Positions 27,658 to 36,701 of a DNA stretch of 64,000 nucleotides are shown here, piece after piece (position 1 is the first letter of the stretch; each line of letters starts with the position of its first letter). The notes below the pieces were generated by a model. It had not been told where the DNA came from. It searched no databases and worked only from the letters and a program-made list of their open reading frames with translations. The DNA lies in contig NZ_CP060084.1 in assembly GCF_014211975.1 (NCBI RefSeq), positions 4,599,001-4,663,000 of the forward strand, in the 5' to 3' direction. The stretch comes from Teredinibacter haidensis. GTDB taxonomy: Bacteria; Pseudomonadota; Gammaproteobacteria; Pseudomonadales; Cellvibrionaceae. Both the position numbers and the translations under genes were made by a program.

Positions 27658-28665
27658 ATGAAAAAACGAAATCCACTTTGGTTGTTAATGGTCATGCTAA
27701 TGTTTGTTGTTTCTGATATTGCCCTGTGTGCAGACAAGTCAATAAATGTCGATAGGGTTCGTTGGAAAAAATCAGTCTTTGTGTGGAAGGACCATCCAGA
27801 TTACCCGGAATGGTCTAACGAGGGTATTTGGACAGAGTATCGAAAAAATACCTACATTGGTCGCTATTGGAATCCGGGCGTTAGTAACGCCAGAACAATG
27901 ATACTGCTGATACCTGGTCAGCAGGGCTCATCGGGATCATCGGGTTGTTCTAATTGTGTTACCGGGCAGGATTCGAGCTGGGATGACAGCTGGGGTAAGG
28001 GCGACCGAACAAAAGCGGCTTACCTTAAAAGTCAGTCGCTCGCCAGCCGTCTGATCGATTCAGGTCAGTTCAGTGCGAGCAATACTTTTTTGGGGGTTGT
28101 CTTTAATTCAAATTTTAATTGGGAAAATACCAGCAGCGCGAAAATAAAAGCGGAAAAAGCTTTTACTAACTGGTTTCTTAAGCACGGTGATTATTCGAAG
28201 GTGGATAGGATTATTCTGTTGGGCTCAAGCCGCGGTGGCGCTTTGGCAATGCGCATGTCTAAAAAAATTAAGCAGCAAACGGGTTGGAACAATGTACCCG
28301 TCTATGTTGGCTTAATCGATGCGGTTCCCAATACGCTACAGGACGAGCTAGAAACAGCCGGCCAGCCGAGCTGCCAAAACCCGTTAAATTCAGCTTACTA
28401 TGCTCGGCGTGCCGATCTCGCAACGTTTTATAGCGGCCTAAATAAACCCAACATTAAGCACGTAGTAACGGGTGCGCCCGTAATTCTGGGAGCCGCCGTT
28501 CACGGGTTTTGCGCGGACAGCACCAGCTGGTACAGTCAAACGTGGGAAAATCTGCAGCATACTGACATTGGACGATGTAATTCATCGGAAGGCGCGCCCT
28601 ATAACGCCAATTTTATGGAAGCGGGTATAGGCCGACTGTACGACTGGGTTATTGGTAATTTGTAA
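27658..28665 (+). CDS. Secreted alpha/beta-hydrolase-like protein, unknown substrate
   Basis: The ATG at 27658 is preferred because GAGGA lies six bases upstream; the ATG at 27652 would abut it. The product of 335 residues has a signal peptide ending near ALCAD. The core has MILLIPGQQGSSGSSGCSNC, where a GxxGxSGC-like loop could form the oxyanion hole and a cysteine pair. It also has RIILLGSSRGGALAMR, a GxSxG nucleophile elbow with Ser191 at its centre, and late candidates for acid and base (GLIDAVPNT; GAAVHGFCAD). I infer a secreted esterase or peptidase-like enzyme, probably disulphide-bonded. No close family is recognised, and catalytic activity is unproven. Confidence 0.72.
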   Translation: MKKRNPLWLLMVMLMFVVSDIALCADKSINVDRVRWKKSVFVWKDHPDYPEWSNEGIWTEYRKNTYIGRYWNPGVSNARTMILLIPGQQGSSGSSGCSNCVTGQDSSWDDSWGKGDRTKAAYLKSQSLASRLIDSGQFSASNTFLGVVFNSNFNWENTSSAKIKAEKAFTNWFLKHGDYSKVDRIILLGSSRGGALAMRMSKKIKQQTGWNNVPVYVGLIDAVPNTLQDELETAGQPSCQNPLNSAYYARRADLATFYSGLNKPNIKHVVTGAPVILGAAVHGFCADSTSWYSQTWENLQHTDIGRCNSSEGAPYNANFMEAGIGRLYDWVIGNL

Positions 28666-28668
28666 TTT

Positions 28669-29293
28669 TCCGTTAATCACCGTGAAAATTTTACGCCATT
28701 AATGCTGTAATTTCCGGATCACAAATATAATAACCGCTCGCCAATATTGACATCGCATAAATCCGGCGAGCTACGAAAAGGGCACCATCATTTACCTATT
28801 GGGGAGGCGGTTTTCGTTATATGTGCTGAGCCCGCGGCGTCACCAAGATCAAAACGTCTCTTTGTAGGAAGTGTTTCGTGCCAATAAACGTTTTGGCTTC
28901 ACGTAGAACTTATCCGGGTTTAATCAGATTTCCCCCGACACCATCATTCAAAAAATGATGGTGTCGCTTGATATTTTATTAATCAATGTCGCTATGACGT
29001 TATGGGAAAAAAAGCGTACTATCCTTCGGTATTATGGCGAATCATTCTTTACTCCTTTTCCCAGGGTGTGATTTCAAGCCGTAACATCGCCGTCCTTTGC
29101 GAATACGCTTAACACTTAAGACGCCTGCTGTTCGGACGGCGCCCGTACTTTCCTCCATTGCCAGCTTGGTCAGCTCGCTGATATTAGTTTTCAATCCAGC
29201 TGATAGCTTAAAAATGTAATACATCCTTTCGATACACATATATTTTATGGCTACACGCTGTATTTCTTATCTAATCTAAGGGAGACAAATTCA
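28669..29293. other. Intergenic region upstream of katG
   Basis: This gap of about 625 bases has one strong hairpin (28937-28965, listed separately). A minus-strand frame of 65 codons at 29042-29239 is too weakly supported to call. The left arm of the hairpin has a partial direct copy (CACCATCATT) at 28783-28792. A good ribosome site, AAGGGAG, precedes katG at about 29278. Confidence 0.5.
28937..28965. terminator. Perfect 12-bp hairpin, possible terminator
   Basis: GACACCATCATT and its exact reverse complement are separated by a five-base A-rich loop. Only a weak T-rich tail follows on the plus strand (GCTTGATATTTTATT). On the other strand the stem is followed by GGGGGAAATC, so it favours the plus strand and could end transcription from the secreted hydrolase gene about 270 bases upstream. 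It could equally be a mobile-element end or a protein-binding site. Confidence 0.5.
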
Positions 29294-31522
29294 ATGTTTA
29301 AACAAACGATACTTATACTGACTACCTTAGCGGTAGCCATACCGTCACTCGCACTATCGAGCCCAGATATGGCTCAGGGTGAACCAACCTCCAATAAGTT
29401 CTGGTGGCCTGAACAACTGAACCTCAGCCCGCTTCGTCAACATAGTGCTGAGTCCAGTCCCATGGACGAAAAATTCAATTACGCTGAAGCGTTTAAAACT
29501 CTCGATCTTAAAACCGTGAAGCAGGACATCGAAGCGGTATTGAAGACATCACAGATCTGGTGGCCCGCCGACTACGGAAACTATGGGCCATTCTTTATTC
29601 GAATGGCCTGGCACAGTGCCGGTACCTACCGTATGACGGATGGTCGCGGTTCCGCCGATGGCGGTCAGCAACGATTCGAGCCGCTAAACAGTTGGCCCGA
29701 TAATGTCAGCCTCGACAAAGCGCGGCGCTTGCTCTGGCCGGTCAAGCAGAAGTATGGCAGTAAACTATCCTGGGGAGACCTCATGGTTCTGGCAGGAAAC
29801 GTTTCCTTGGAATCCATGGGCTTTAAAACCTTTGGTTACGGTGGTGGGCGAGCCGACGACTGGGAACCCGATCTGGTTTATTGGGGGCCCGAAACCACGT
29901 TTCTTGCCGACGAGCGTCACGGCAGCGACGGAAAACTTGAAAAGCCGCTGGCGGCGGTACAGATGGGGTTGATCTACGTGAACCCAGAGGGGCCAAACGG
30001 TAACCCTGACCCTATTGCCGCAGCGAATGATATTCGTGAAGCCTTCGGTCGCATGGCGATGAACGACGAAGAAACCGTTGCACTGATCGCGGGTGGCCAC
30101 ACCTTTGGTAAAGCGCACGGCGCTCACAAACCAGACGACTGCTTAGGCGCAGAACCTGCAGCTGCTGGTATTGAGGAGCAGGGTTTTGGTTGGAAAAACA
30201 AGTGTGGCAAGGGCAATGCAGAAGATACCATCACCAGTGGTTTGGAAGGGGCGTGGACCGTTAGCCCCACCCTGTGGAATTCTAACTACCTGGACAACCT
30301 GTTTGCCTTCGAATGGGTGAAAACGAAAAGCCCCGCTGGCGCGACCCAGTGGATACCGGCGAATGGACAGGCATCGAACCTCGTGCCAGATGCCCATGAT
30401 CCGTCGAAGCGCCATGCGCCCATCATGTTCACCACAGACCTAGCGTTGAAGTTCGATCCCAGCTATCGAAAAATCGCAAAACACTTTTCGGAGAGCCCGG
30501 AAGCCTACCGGCTCGCCTTTGCGAAGGCATGGTTTAAGCTGACTCACCGTGATATGGGGCCACGTGCGCGCTATCTCGGGGAAGAAGTCCCCAATGAAGA
30601 ACTGATTTGGCAAGACCCTATACCTGCCGTCGATTACAAATTGATTGATGCAAAGGATATCGCCAAATTGAAATCTGAGCTTCTCGATTCAGGCTTGAGC
30701 GTATCCGAACTGGTCAGAACTGCCTGGGCATCGGCCGCGTCTTTCCGTGGCACCGATATGCGCGGTGGGGCGAACGGAGCACGTATTCGCCTAGCCCCCC
30801 AAAAGGATTGGGCGGTCAACAATCCGAAACAGCTTGCGAAGGCCTTAAAGCGAATTGAGCGCGTTCAAAGTGAGTTTAACCGCGCGAAAAAAGGTGGCAA
30901 GAAAGTGTCACTCGCCGATCTTATCGTTCTTGGCGGAGCTGCAGCTATTGAGCAGGCAGCAAAAAAATCGGGCTACGACATGCAAGTTCCCTTTACACCG
31001 GGGCGTGCCGACGCATCGCAAGAGCAGACCGATGTGAATTCTTTTGCCGTACTCGAACCCATGGCAGACGGATTCCGCAACTATTTCAGTGCGGGCCTGA
31101 GTCGGCCTCCTGCAGAAATGCTGGTTGATCGTGCGAACCTGTTGACCCTGACCGTTCCTGAAATGACTGTTCTGGTGGGCGGCATGCGAACGCTGAATGC
31201 AAATGCCGGAGAATCTCAAAATGGCGTGTTTACCGATCAGCCCGGGAGCTTAAGCAACGACTTCTTCGTGAACCTGCTCGACATGTCCACCAAGTGGACG
31301 AAGTCCGCTAAATCCGAAGGCATTTACAACGGCGTTGACCGCAAAACCGGCAAACTTAAATGGAGTGCCACACCGGTTGACCTTATTTTCGGGTCGAACT
31401 CCGAACTGCGCGCCGTAGCAGAAGTGTATGCCGCAGACGATGCACGAGAGAAGTTTACGCGTGACTTTATCCGTGCATGGACCAAGGTGATGAGCCTCGA
31501 CCGCTTCGACCTCCACCACTAA
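29294..31522 (+). CDS. katG: Catalase-peroxidase with a signal peptide
   Basis: The 742-residue haem enzyme breaks down hydrogen peroxide and oxidises small donors. Distal residues Arg103, Trp106 and His107 lie in RMAWHSAGTYR, and the proximal His269 lies in AGGHTFGKAHGAH. The Trp-Tyr-Met crosslink partners are visible in MAWH, GLIYVNPEG and RMAMNDEE. The second, haem-less half is complete. Unlike most KatG proteins, it begins with a clear export signal (QTILILTTLAVAIPSLALSS), so it should act in the periplasm, as KatP-type forms do. AAGGGAG lies upstream of the start, and a terminator follows at 31537. Confidence 0.97.
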   Translation: MFKQTILILTTLAVAIPSLALSSPDMAQGEPTSNKFWWPEQLNLSPLRQHSAESSPMDEKFNYAEAFKTLDLKTVKQDIEAVLKTSQIWWPADYGNYGPFFIRMAWHSAGTYRMTDGRGSADGGQQRFEPLNSWPDNVSLDKARRLLWPVKQKYGSKLSWGDLMVLAGNVSLESMGFKTFGYGGGRADDWEPDLVYWGPETTFLADERHGSDGKLEKPLAAVQMGLIYVNPEGPNGNPDPIAAANDIREAFGRMAMNDEETVALIAGGHTFGKAHGAHKPDDCLGAEPAAAGIEEQGFGWKNKCGKGNAEDTITSGLEGAWTVSPTLWNSNYLDNLFAFEWVKTKSPAGATQWIPANGQASNLVPDAHDPSKRHAPIMFTTDLALKFDPSYRKIAKHFSESPEAYRLAFAKAWFKLTHRDMGPRARYLGEEVPNEELIWQDPIPAVDYKLIDAKDIAKLKSELLDSGLSVSELVRTAWASAASFRGTDMRGGANGARIRLAPQKDWAVNNPKQLAKALKRIERVQSEFNRAKKGGKKVSLADLIVLGGAAAIEQAAKKSGYDMQVPFTPGRADASQEQTDVNSFAVLEPMADGFRNYFSAGLSRPPAEMLVDRANLLTLTVPEMTVLVGGMRTLNANAGESQNGVFTDQPGSLSNDFFVNLLDMSTKWTKSAKSEGIYNGVDRKTGKLKWSATPVDLIFGSNSELRAVAEVYAADDAREKFTRDFIRAWTKVMSLDRFDLHH

Positions 31523-31536
31523 TCGATTAACCCGAC

Positions 31537-31570
31537 AATCAAATAGGTCGTTCAGGCCTATTTGATTTTT
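31537..31570 (+). terminator. Rho-independent terminator of katG
   Basis: AATCAAATAGG and CCTATTTGATT form an 11-bp stem with a nine-base loop, followed by a T-run, 14 bases after the katG stop. Confidence 0.85.
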
Positions 31571-31719
31571 ACCGGTTTAAGCAGAGGTAAAAGCAGTATT
31601 GGTGCGGGCATTTACGGTGAGCAATGTTTTATGCCATTGTCGGAGGGGGGAAACTAAGGGCCGTTAATGTCTTTAATAGGCCCTCGTTATTGCCGATTCG
31701 TTTGCTGAAGAGTTTACAC

Positions 31720-33762
31720 TTAGAATTGCCAGTTAACGCCCAGCAGCACGCTTGTGCCTCGGTTGGGTACGCCGTTGGCCAGTACATCAGAGGACGCCGG
31801 GGTGAAATACTCGCTGTCGTCAATATTTTTTACCTGTAACGAAAGCCGCCAATCGCTTTTAAGCTGGTATTGCAGCTTGCCAAAGGTATACCAATAGCTG
31901 TCCAGCGCCTGTAAACCGCCGCCGGGTACTAGCATATCGCGCTTGCCTGCGTAATGAGCACCCAGGTTTACATTCCATTTATTTTGCTGATAATTTACCC
32001 CCAGCGAGCCCAGGGAATCGGCCTCGCGAAAGCTGTTCTCACTTGTTTTCGTTATACGCGTAAAGGTTGCAAGCACTCTCCAGCTCAGCCCGAATTCATG
32101 GTTTAGTTCAACTTCAAAGCCACGAGAGCGCTCATCCTCTACAGCGTTTCCAAATTGAAGGTAACCGTCAGCATTAATACTCTGGCTGATCGCCTGCTCA
32201 AACACATTTTCAAAATAGCCAATAGAGGCCCGGGTTTTGCGCCACTGTCCTAGCCATATCAGCTCTAGCGTTTTTACCGTCTCGGGTTCGAGGCTGGTAT
32301 TGCCCGCGAAACGGGATGAGACCGACAGGTTGAGCTCCTCTTCCGAGGGAGCACGGAAGGCGTGGCCGTACAGTAATTTAATACTCTGAGATTCTGTCAG
32401 TGACTGCACCAGGCCCATGCGAGGGCTTAATTGCTCACCTAGCTGGGAGAAGTGGTCATAGCGAAGCCCAAGAGTTAGGTGAGTGTTGGGCAGAATATTG
32501 CGTTGATATTGACCGTAGGCGCCGTAGATATCGCGTGAAGACGCTTCCTGGGTTGTGCGCTCCGCGCCAAAGTCGCCATTGAACCACGTTATGGGATAGT
32601 CCCTGGTGCGGTAGGCATTTAAATCATAGTTATAGCGTGTCGTGAATTCCGGCATATTCAGTGCGCGGTACTCCAGTCCAAACTGAAGGCTGTGGTCCGA
32701 ATTAAGGCGTAAATCATTGCTCCACAACGCCCTCCACTCAGAGAAGGGCTCCCCTTCACTGAGCGTGACCAGGGGATCGTTGCTGCTGGGGTTACTGATG
32801 GCAGCCAACACGCCCGCGTCTGTGGCTTGGCTGCTAACTTTTACAGAAGAACGGTTGTAGCTCAGCCGAAACTTGGAGTTAACGTTATACCATTTAAGCG
32901 GCGTGGTTAAAGCCAGGGAAGTGGACTGCGATAGCCTATCGTTATTGCCATCGCCCGGGCCAGCGTAGCTGATAAAATCCTGCGCCTCGTAATGAAAATG
33001 CTGTAGGTTTAGCAGTGTTTCCCCCCGCTGGTACTTCATGTTCAATTCATACTGACGGCGAGGGTCCTGCGTGCTGGTGGTCTGTATATTATCGACATTC
33101 AAAATCGAGAACTGATCACCCGAATCCCTATCCGCCGTCAGGTAAAGGTCAAAATAACTGTTGGCGGATGAATAGTTGGTTTTCACATGGCCCTTAAAAC
33201 GGTTGAAGCTGCCAATACCGGCATGTAGCTCTTTTTCGTGTTCGCGCGTAACAATATTGATCACGCCCATCATGGCGTTTGAACCATAGATGGCAGCCCC
33301 CGGCCCGCGAATAAACTCGATATGTTCTATATTGGCGACAGAGAGCATGGGCATGGAAATAGCCGCACCACTGGTGCGTGCTTCATTTAGCCGTTGGCCA
33401 TCCAGCAGTATCAACACTTCGGCGCTGGCCGTGCCAATGCGGCGGCCACGAACAGAAAAGGGGTAATCCAGAGCGGTAGTGGACGAGCGGTAAGATTGAA
33501 ACCCGGCAACCATATTCATCAGCTCACCCAGCGAGTCTACGCCGAGCTCGCGTATTTGCTGATAGCTGAATACCGTTACCGAAGAGGGGGCAAGTTTTTG
33601 TTCCTGCTCCGTGAGTGTGGCGCCCAGAACATTAACGTCCAATAGCTGCTCAAGGCTTAAATCGAAAATATTTATCGCGTTCTGTTCGGCCTGTGACGGC
33701 AATGCAAACACGAATAAACATGTTGCGAAAAAGGCCCGCTGCTTTTTTTTGCGTCCGCGCAT
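31720..33762 (-). CDS. TonB-dependent receptor
   Basis: The 680-residue outer-membrane receptor has a signal peptide ending at PSQAE and an N-terminal DLSLEQLLDVNVLGATLTEQ segment of the kind that precedes the plug in many receptors of this class. The plug has VTVFSYQQIRELG, VRGRRIGTASAEVLILLDGQ and IEFIRGPGAAIYGSNAMMGVINIVTRE, and the barrel ends in LGVNWQF. The ligand is unknown. No Fur box or transport gene is beside it. It is convergent with katG across about 200 bases and divergent from the xylanase region. Confidence 0.93.
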   Translation of the reverse strand: MRGRKKKQRAFFATCLFVFALPSQAEQNAINIFDLSLEQLLDVNVLGATLTEQEQKLAPSSVTVFSYQQIRELGVDSLGELMNMVAGFQSYRSSTTALDYPFSVRGRRIGTASAEVLILLDGQRLNEARTSGAAISMPMLSVANIEHIEFIRGPGAAIYGSNAMMGVINIVTREHEKELHAGIGSFNRFKGHVKTNYSSANSYFDLYLTADRDSGDQFSILNVDNIQTTSTQDPRRQYELNMKYQRGETLLNLQHFHYEAQDFISYAGPGDGNNDRLSQSTSLALTTPLKWYNVNSKFRLSYNRSSVKVSSQATDAGVLAAISNPSSNDPLVTLSEGEPFSEWRALWSNDLRLNSDHSLQFGLEYRALNMPEFTTRYNYDLNAYRTRDYPITWFNGDFGAERTTQEASSRDIYGAYGQYQRNILPNTHLTLGLRYDHFSQLGEQLSPRMGLVQSLTESQSIKLLYGHAFRAPSEEELNLSVSSRFAGNTSLEPETVKTLELIWLGQWRKTRASIGYFENVFEQAISQSINADGYLQFGNAVEDERSRGFEVELNHEFGLSWRVLATFTRITKTSENSFREADSLGSLGVNYQQNKWNVNLGAHYAGKRDMLVPGGGLQALDSYWYTFGKLQYQLKSDWRLSLQVKNIDDSEYFTPASSDVLANGVPNRGTSVLLGVNWQF

Positions 33763-34583
33763 ACAGTGCCACCCCTTTTATTTTTGATATGTGGCGATAT
33801 ACAAAGGTATCTGTAAATTATGGCCGCTAGCAGAAAATAATAAAGTTCCCTAAGGCCTATTCAGCGTATTTCTTGCAAAAAACACCTGTTATGGCGTAAA
33901 AGTTCTACCGTGAGTTCCCGCTACCGCCCCGCATATGTAAAAATGTTTTAAATTAGCGAGTTTGATATTTCGATACCGAAATGATGCGATATAGATACTG
34001 GCACCGATTTATAAGGCGGTCCCCCAGCCTTGGGTTACGGAAAAGGAAAATTATTTTTGGGGGCATCGAGCAATGGTGACACATTAATAATGGCGGAAAT
34101 TCCAAACGTCAAAATGGCTAACACAAAAAGCGACTCATCTTTTATCTACGAGATTTAAGGTTCCGTTCGTTTGATCTTTGTAGAGTATCTACATATTTCC
34201 CTTTGTTCATTGTATAGCTGGCGCGAAATTCAATCTTCGTAGGTCTAATTTCATACCCCTTTAGCACACCTCTATAAAAAATTAAAACCGACTAATCGAG
34301 CCACAAGAAACATATTGCTATGCTGACCACATCGATATAGTTTATTTGACCATATGGATATAGTTGTATAGACATTAAGATACTTGGGTTATACAGTGAA
34401 ACCGGTTACACGCGTTATCGAAACCATCCCCGAGTTTGCCATGCGGTTTTAACAATAACAGCAACACTGTATGGCGCTCGATTAATCTCCCCCGCTTGCA
34501 ACACGCAGGGTCAGCCTTCCAACAGCCCTCTCTTCCTTTTTCGGTAATGTCGGTTGAGAGGCAATATATGGAGAATAATAAAG
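33763..34583. other. Long AT-rich regulatory region before the xylanase
   Basis: About 820 bases carry no gene. The region is richer in A and T than the surrounding genes and has many partial sigma-70-like elements. The clearest single site is the LacI-type palindrome at 34397-34410 (listed separately). The xylanase ribosome site GGAG lies at about 34570. No decayed coding sequence is recognised here. Confidence 0.55.
34397..34410. promoter_or_regulatory. LacI-family-type operator upstream of the xylanase
   Basis: TGAAACCGGTTACA is a near-perfect palindrome centred on CCGG and fits the general LacI/GalR operator pattern with a central CG and TG...CA ends. It lies about 175 bases before the xylanase start codon. 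A truncated LacI-type gene at the window edge shows that this organism has such regulators, but pairing the two is guesswork. Confidence 0.5.
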
Positions 34584-35597
34584 ATGTTAACGAAATACCT
34601 AAAATGCAATATTACTGCAGCACTTATCTGCGCCGCAGCTTTATGCATGCCGGCAGCTAATGCCCAAACCTATACCTCCAGTCAAACCGGAACCGATGAT
34701 GGTTTCTACTATTCTTTCTGGACCGATGGTGGTGGGTCGGTATCATTCACCTTAGGGAGTGGAGGTAACTACAGTTCTTCCTGGAGCAATGTTGGGAACT
34801 GGGTTGGCGGTAAAGGCTGGAGTACCGGTGGACGTAAAACGGTGAACTATTCTGGCAGTTTTAATCCTTCTGGCAATTCGTACTTGGCACTCTATGGATG
34901 GACAACGAGTCCGCTCGTGGAGTACTACGTGGTTGAAAGCTACGACAATTATAAGCCTGGCGCGAGTGGAACCTATTACGGCACGGTTAATACCGATGGT
35001 GGTACGTACGAAATTTATCGCACACAGCGCGTCAACCAACCCTCTATTCAAGGTACGGCAACGTTTTATCAGTACTGGAGTGTTCGTACATCAAAGCGGG
35101 TGGGAGGAACCATCACCACGGGCAATCACTTCGACGCATGGGCTAACAATGGTTTGAATTTAGGTAACCATAATTACATGATTATGGCCACTGAGGGGTA
35201 TCAAAGCAGCGGCAATTCGAACATAACGGTAAGCGAAGGCAGTAGTTCTGGCGGTAGCACTGGAGGCTCCACTGACTTTCCCACCTGTAGTAGTTCATCG
35301 TCAGATCCCGATGGCGATGGATGGGGCTGGGAAAATAATCAGAGTTGTATCGTCAGCAGTTCAGGTGATTCTAGCGACTTCCCAACCTGCAGCAGCGCAT
35401 CATCAGACCCCGATGGCGACGGATGGGGTTGGGAAAATAACCAGAGTTGTATCGTTAGCAGTTCTGGGAGCAGCGGTTCCGGTGGCGTCTGTAACTGGTA
35501 TGGCACTAACTACCCCCTATGCACCAGTACCAGTAGTGGTTGGGGTTGGGAGAATAGCCAAAGCTGTATTTCTCCAAGCACTTGTAACTCCCAATAA
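34584..35597 (+). CDS. GH11 endo-1,4-beta-xylanase with three CBM10-type modules
   Basis: The ATG at 34584 is chosen because GGAG lies about ten bases upstream and a signal peptide (ALICAAALCMPAANA) starts there; the product has 337 residues. The GH11 jelly roll runs to about residue 215, with nucleophile Glu113 in PLVEYYVVESY and acid/base Glu204 in MATEGYQSSG. A serine/glycine linker leads to two nearly identical modules with DPDGDGWGWENNQSC and a third, canonical CBM10 (CNWYGTNYPLC, GWGWENSQSC). CBM10 modules bind cellulose and are typical of Cellvibrio and relatives. The enzyme is secreted and would cut xylan held close to cellulose. A terminator follows. Confidence 0.97.
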   Translation: MLTKYLKCNITAALICAAALCMPAANAQTYTSSQTGTDDGFYYSFWTDGGGSVSFTLGSGGNYSSSWSNVGNWVGGKGWSTGGRKTVNYSGSFNPSGNSYLALYGWTTSPLVEYYVVESYDNYKPGASGTYYGTVNTDGGTYEIYRTQRVNQPSIQGTATFYQYWSVRTSKRVGGTITTGNHFDAWANNGLNLGNHNYMIMATEGYQSSGNSNITVSEGSSSGGSTGGSTDFPTCSSSSSDPDGDGWGWENNQSCIVSSSGDSSDFPTCSSASSDPDGDGWGWENNQSCIVSSSGSSGSGGVCNWYGTNYPLCTSTSSGWGWENSQSCISPSTCNSQ

Positions 35598-35641
35598 AAC
35601 AACGCACTACGTCCGGCGCTGGAGTGCCGGAGCTCAACTTT

Positions 35642-35669
35642 AGGCGGGTTTTGTACCCGCCTCTTTTTT
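35642..35669 (+). terminator. Rho-independent terminator of the xylanase gene
   Basis: AGGCGGGT and ACCCGCCT form an eight-base-pair GC-rich stem with a five-base loop, followed by CTTTTTT. Confidence 0.9.
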
Positions 35670-35754
35670 ATGGAATGTCGCAATATATAGAGTTAGTTAT
35701 AAATTAAGACGGCAAACCGAAAAAGAATAAAGTTATATCTGCTCAACACCTTAC

Positions 35755-36600
35755 GTGTTAAAAAAACCGCTGTGGGGCAAGAAACTACCAGAAGCTTCGC
35801 CCATAGTTTCATCTATACAGAAATAATTTAAGGTAACAGGCTGGGAAAATCGGTGCTGGTATTCTAATTGAAAATGTAACGAGTACAGCGGCGAGTGACG
35901 ATTCAATATTCCCATATAGCGTTGCCTCGGTGTCACCTAGCCCACGTCCTAGGGTAGGTATTCACGGTGTTCGTTCGAATCATCCATTTATGGCGGGATA
36001 AAACGATAGAGCTAACCTCTCTACGCTATATGTGGGACGACATACCCGCCGGTGCGAATATACAAAATAGCGAAACCTTGCCAACCGAGCCGTATTGGGG
36101 GGAGTGAATTAGAGCGGTGGTAGTGCTTGGGTTGACGTAAGTGGTGTTTCTTTTGGCGATACCGCTAAGTACTATCTGAATCAGAGGTCGGTATATCAAG
36201 AACAGGCTATTCCAAAGGAGACGGTAGCAGACGTTTAGGTTTCTTTCTGTATCGGTCTGCTCGCGATACGTTGTACTCCACCATCCCCGATCTTGCCGAT
36301 GAGTTGGCGTAAAGTATTTTTCTTAAGAAGGGTTGCCCAAACTATGCCTATAAGGGGCTTATAGGCGAGCCCCAAGTGTCTATAGCGGTGCACCATGTTT
36401 TTACTGGAGAAGCGTTAACGGAAGAGGATAAAGCCTTTCTTCCGCAAGAATTTATTCTAAACAAATAGGCGTGAAGCTTAGCGGGTAAGCATAGAGCTTT
36501 AGCTTGGGTGTCCATGTTGATTACTACAGAAAAACAAACCCGCCAACCGTATCCAAAAAACAAAAAAAAGATGCGACAAAAGGGCACCTAAAATACGTTA
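35755..36600 (+). pseudogene. Decayed gene of unknown family
   Basis: Successive plus-strand pieces in different frames read as protein but are broken by frameshifts and stops. A GTG at 35755 starts LKKPLWGKKLPEASPIVSSI, then a shifted frame gives GKIGAGILIENVTSTAASDD and VGIHGVRSNHPFMAG. After another shift comes RYMWDDIPAGANIQNSETLP, then SAWVDVSGVSFGDTAKYYLN. A further shift gives LGFFLYRSARDTLYSTIPDL, an in-frame TAA at about 36312, and then GEPQVSIAVHHVFTGEALTE ending at 36468. A last piece at 36504-36600 reads LGVHVDYYRKTNPPTVSKKQ and runs into the repeat array. No family is recognised. Confidence 0.6.
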
Positions 36601-36701
36601 CAAGCTTAAACCCTGTAAGCCCATTCTGCCGTTGCTGGCGAGGTGGGTCATCCTCTTACACGGACGGGTCACCCACCACCTACACGGATCGGGAAATCAG
36701 C

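Noticed and set aside
29042..29239. 65-codon minus-strand frame before katG
   Set aside because: No ribosome site, no recognisable fold, and it lies in the katG promoter region; composition does not stand out from chance.
35751..35936. Minus-strand 61-codon frame after the xylanase
   Set aside because: It lies opposite the decayed plus-strand gene, whose pieces read more like protein, so it is probably a shadow.
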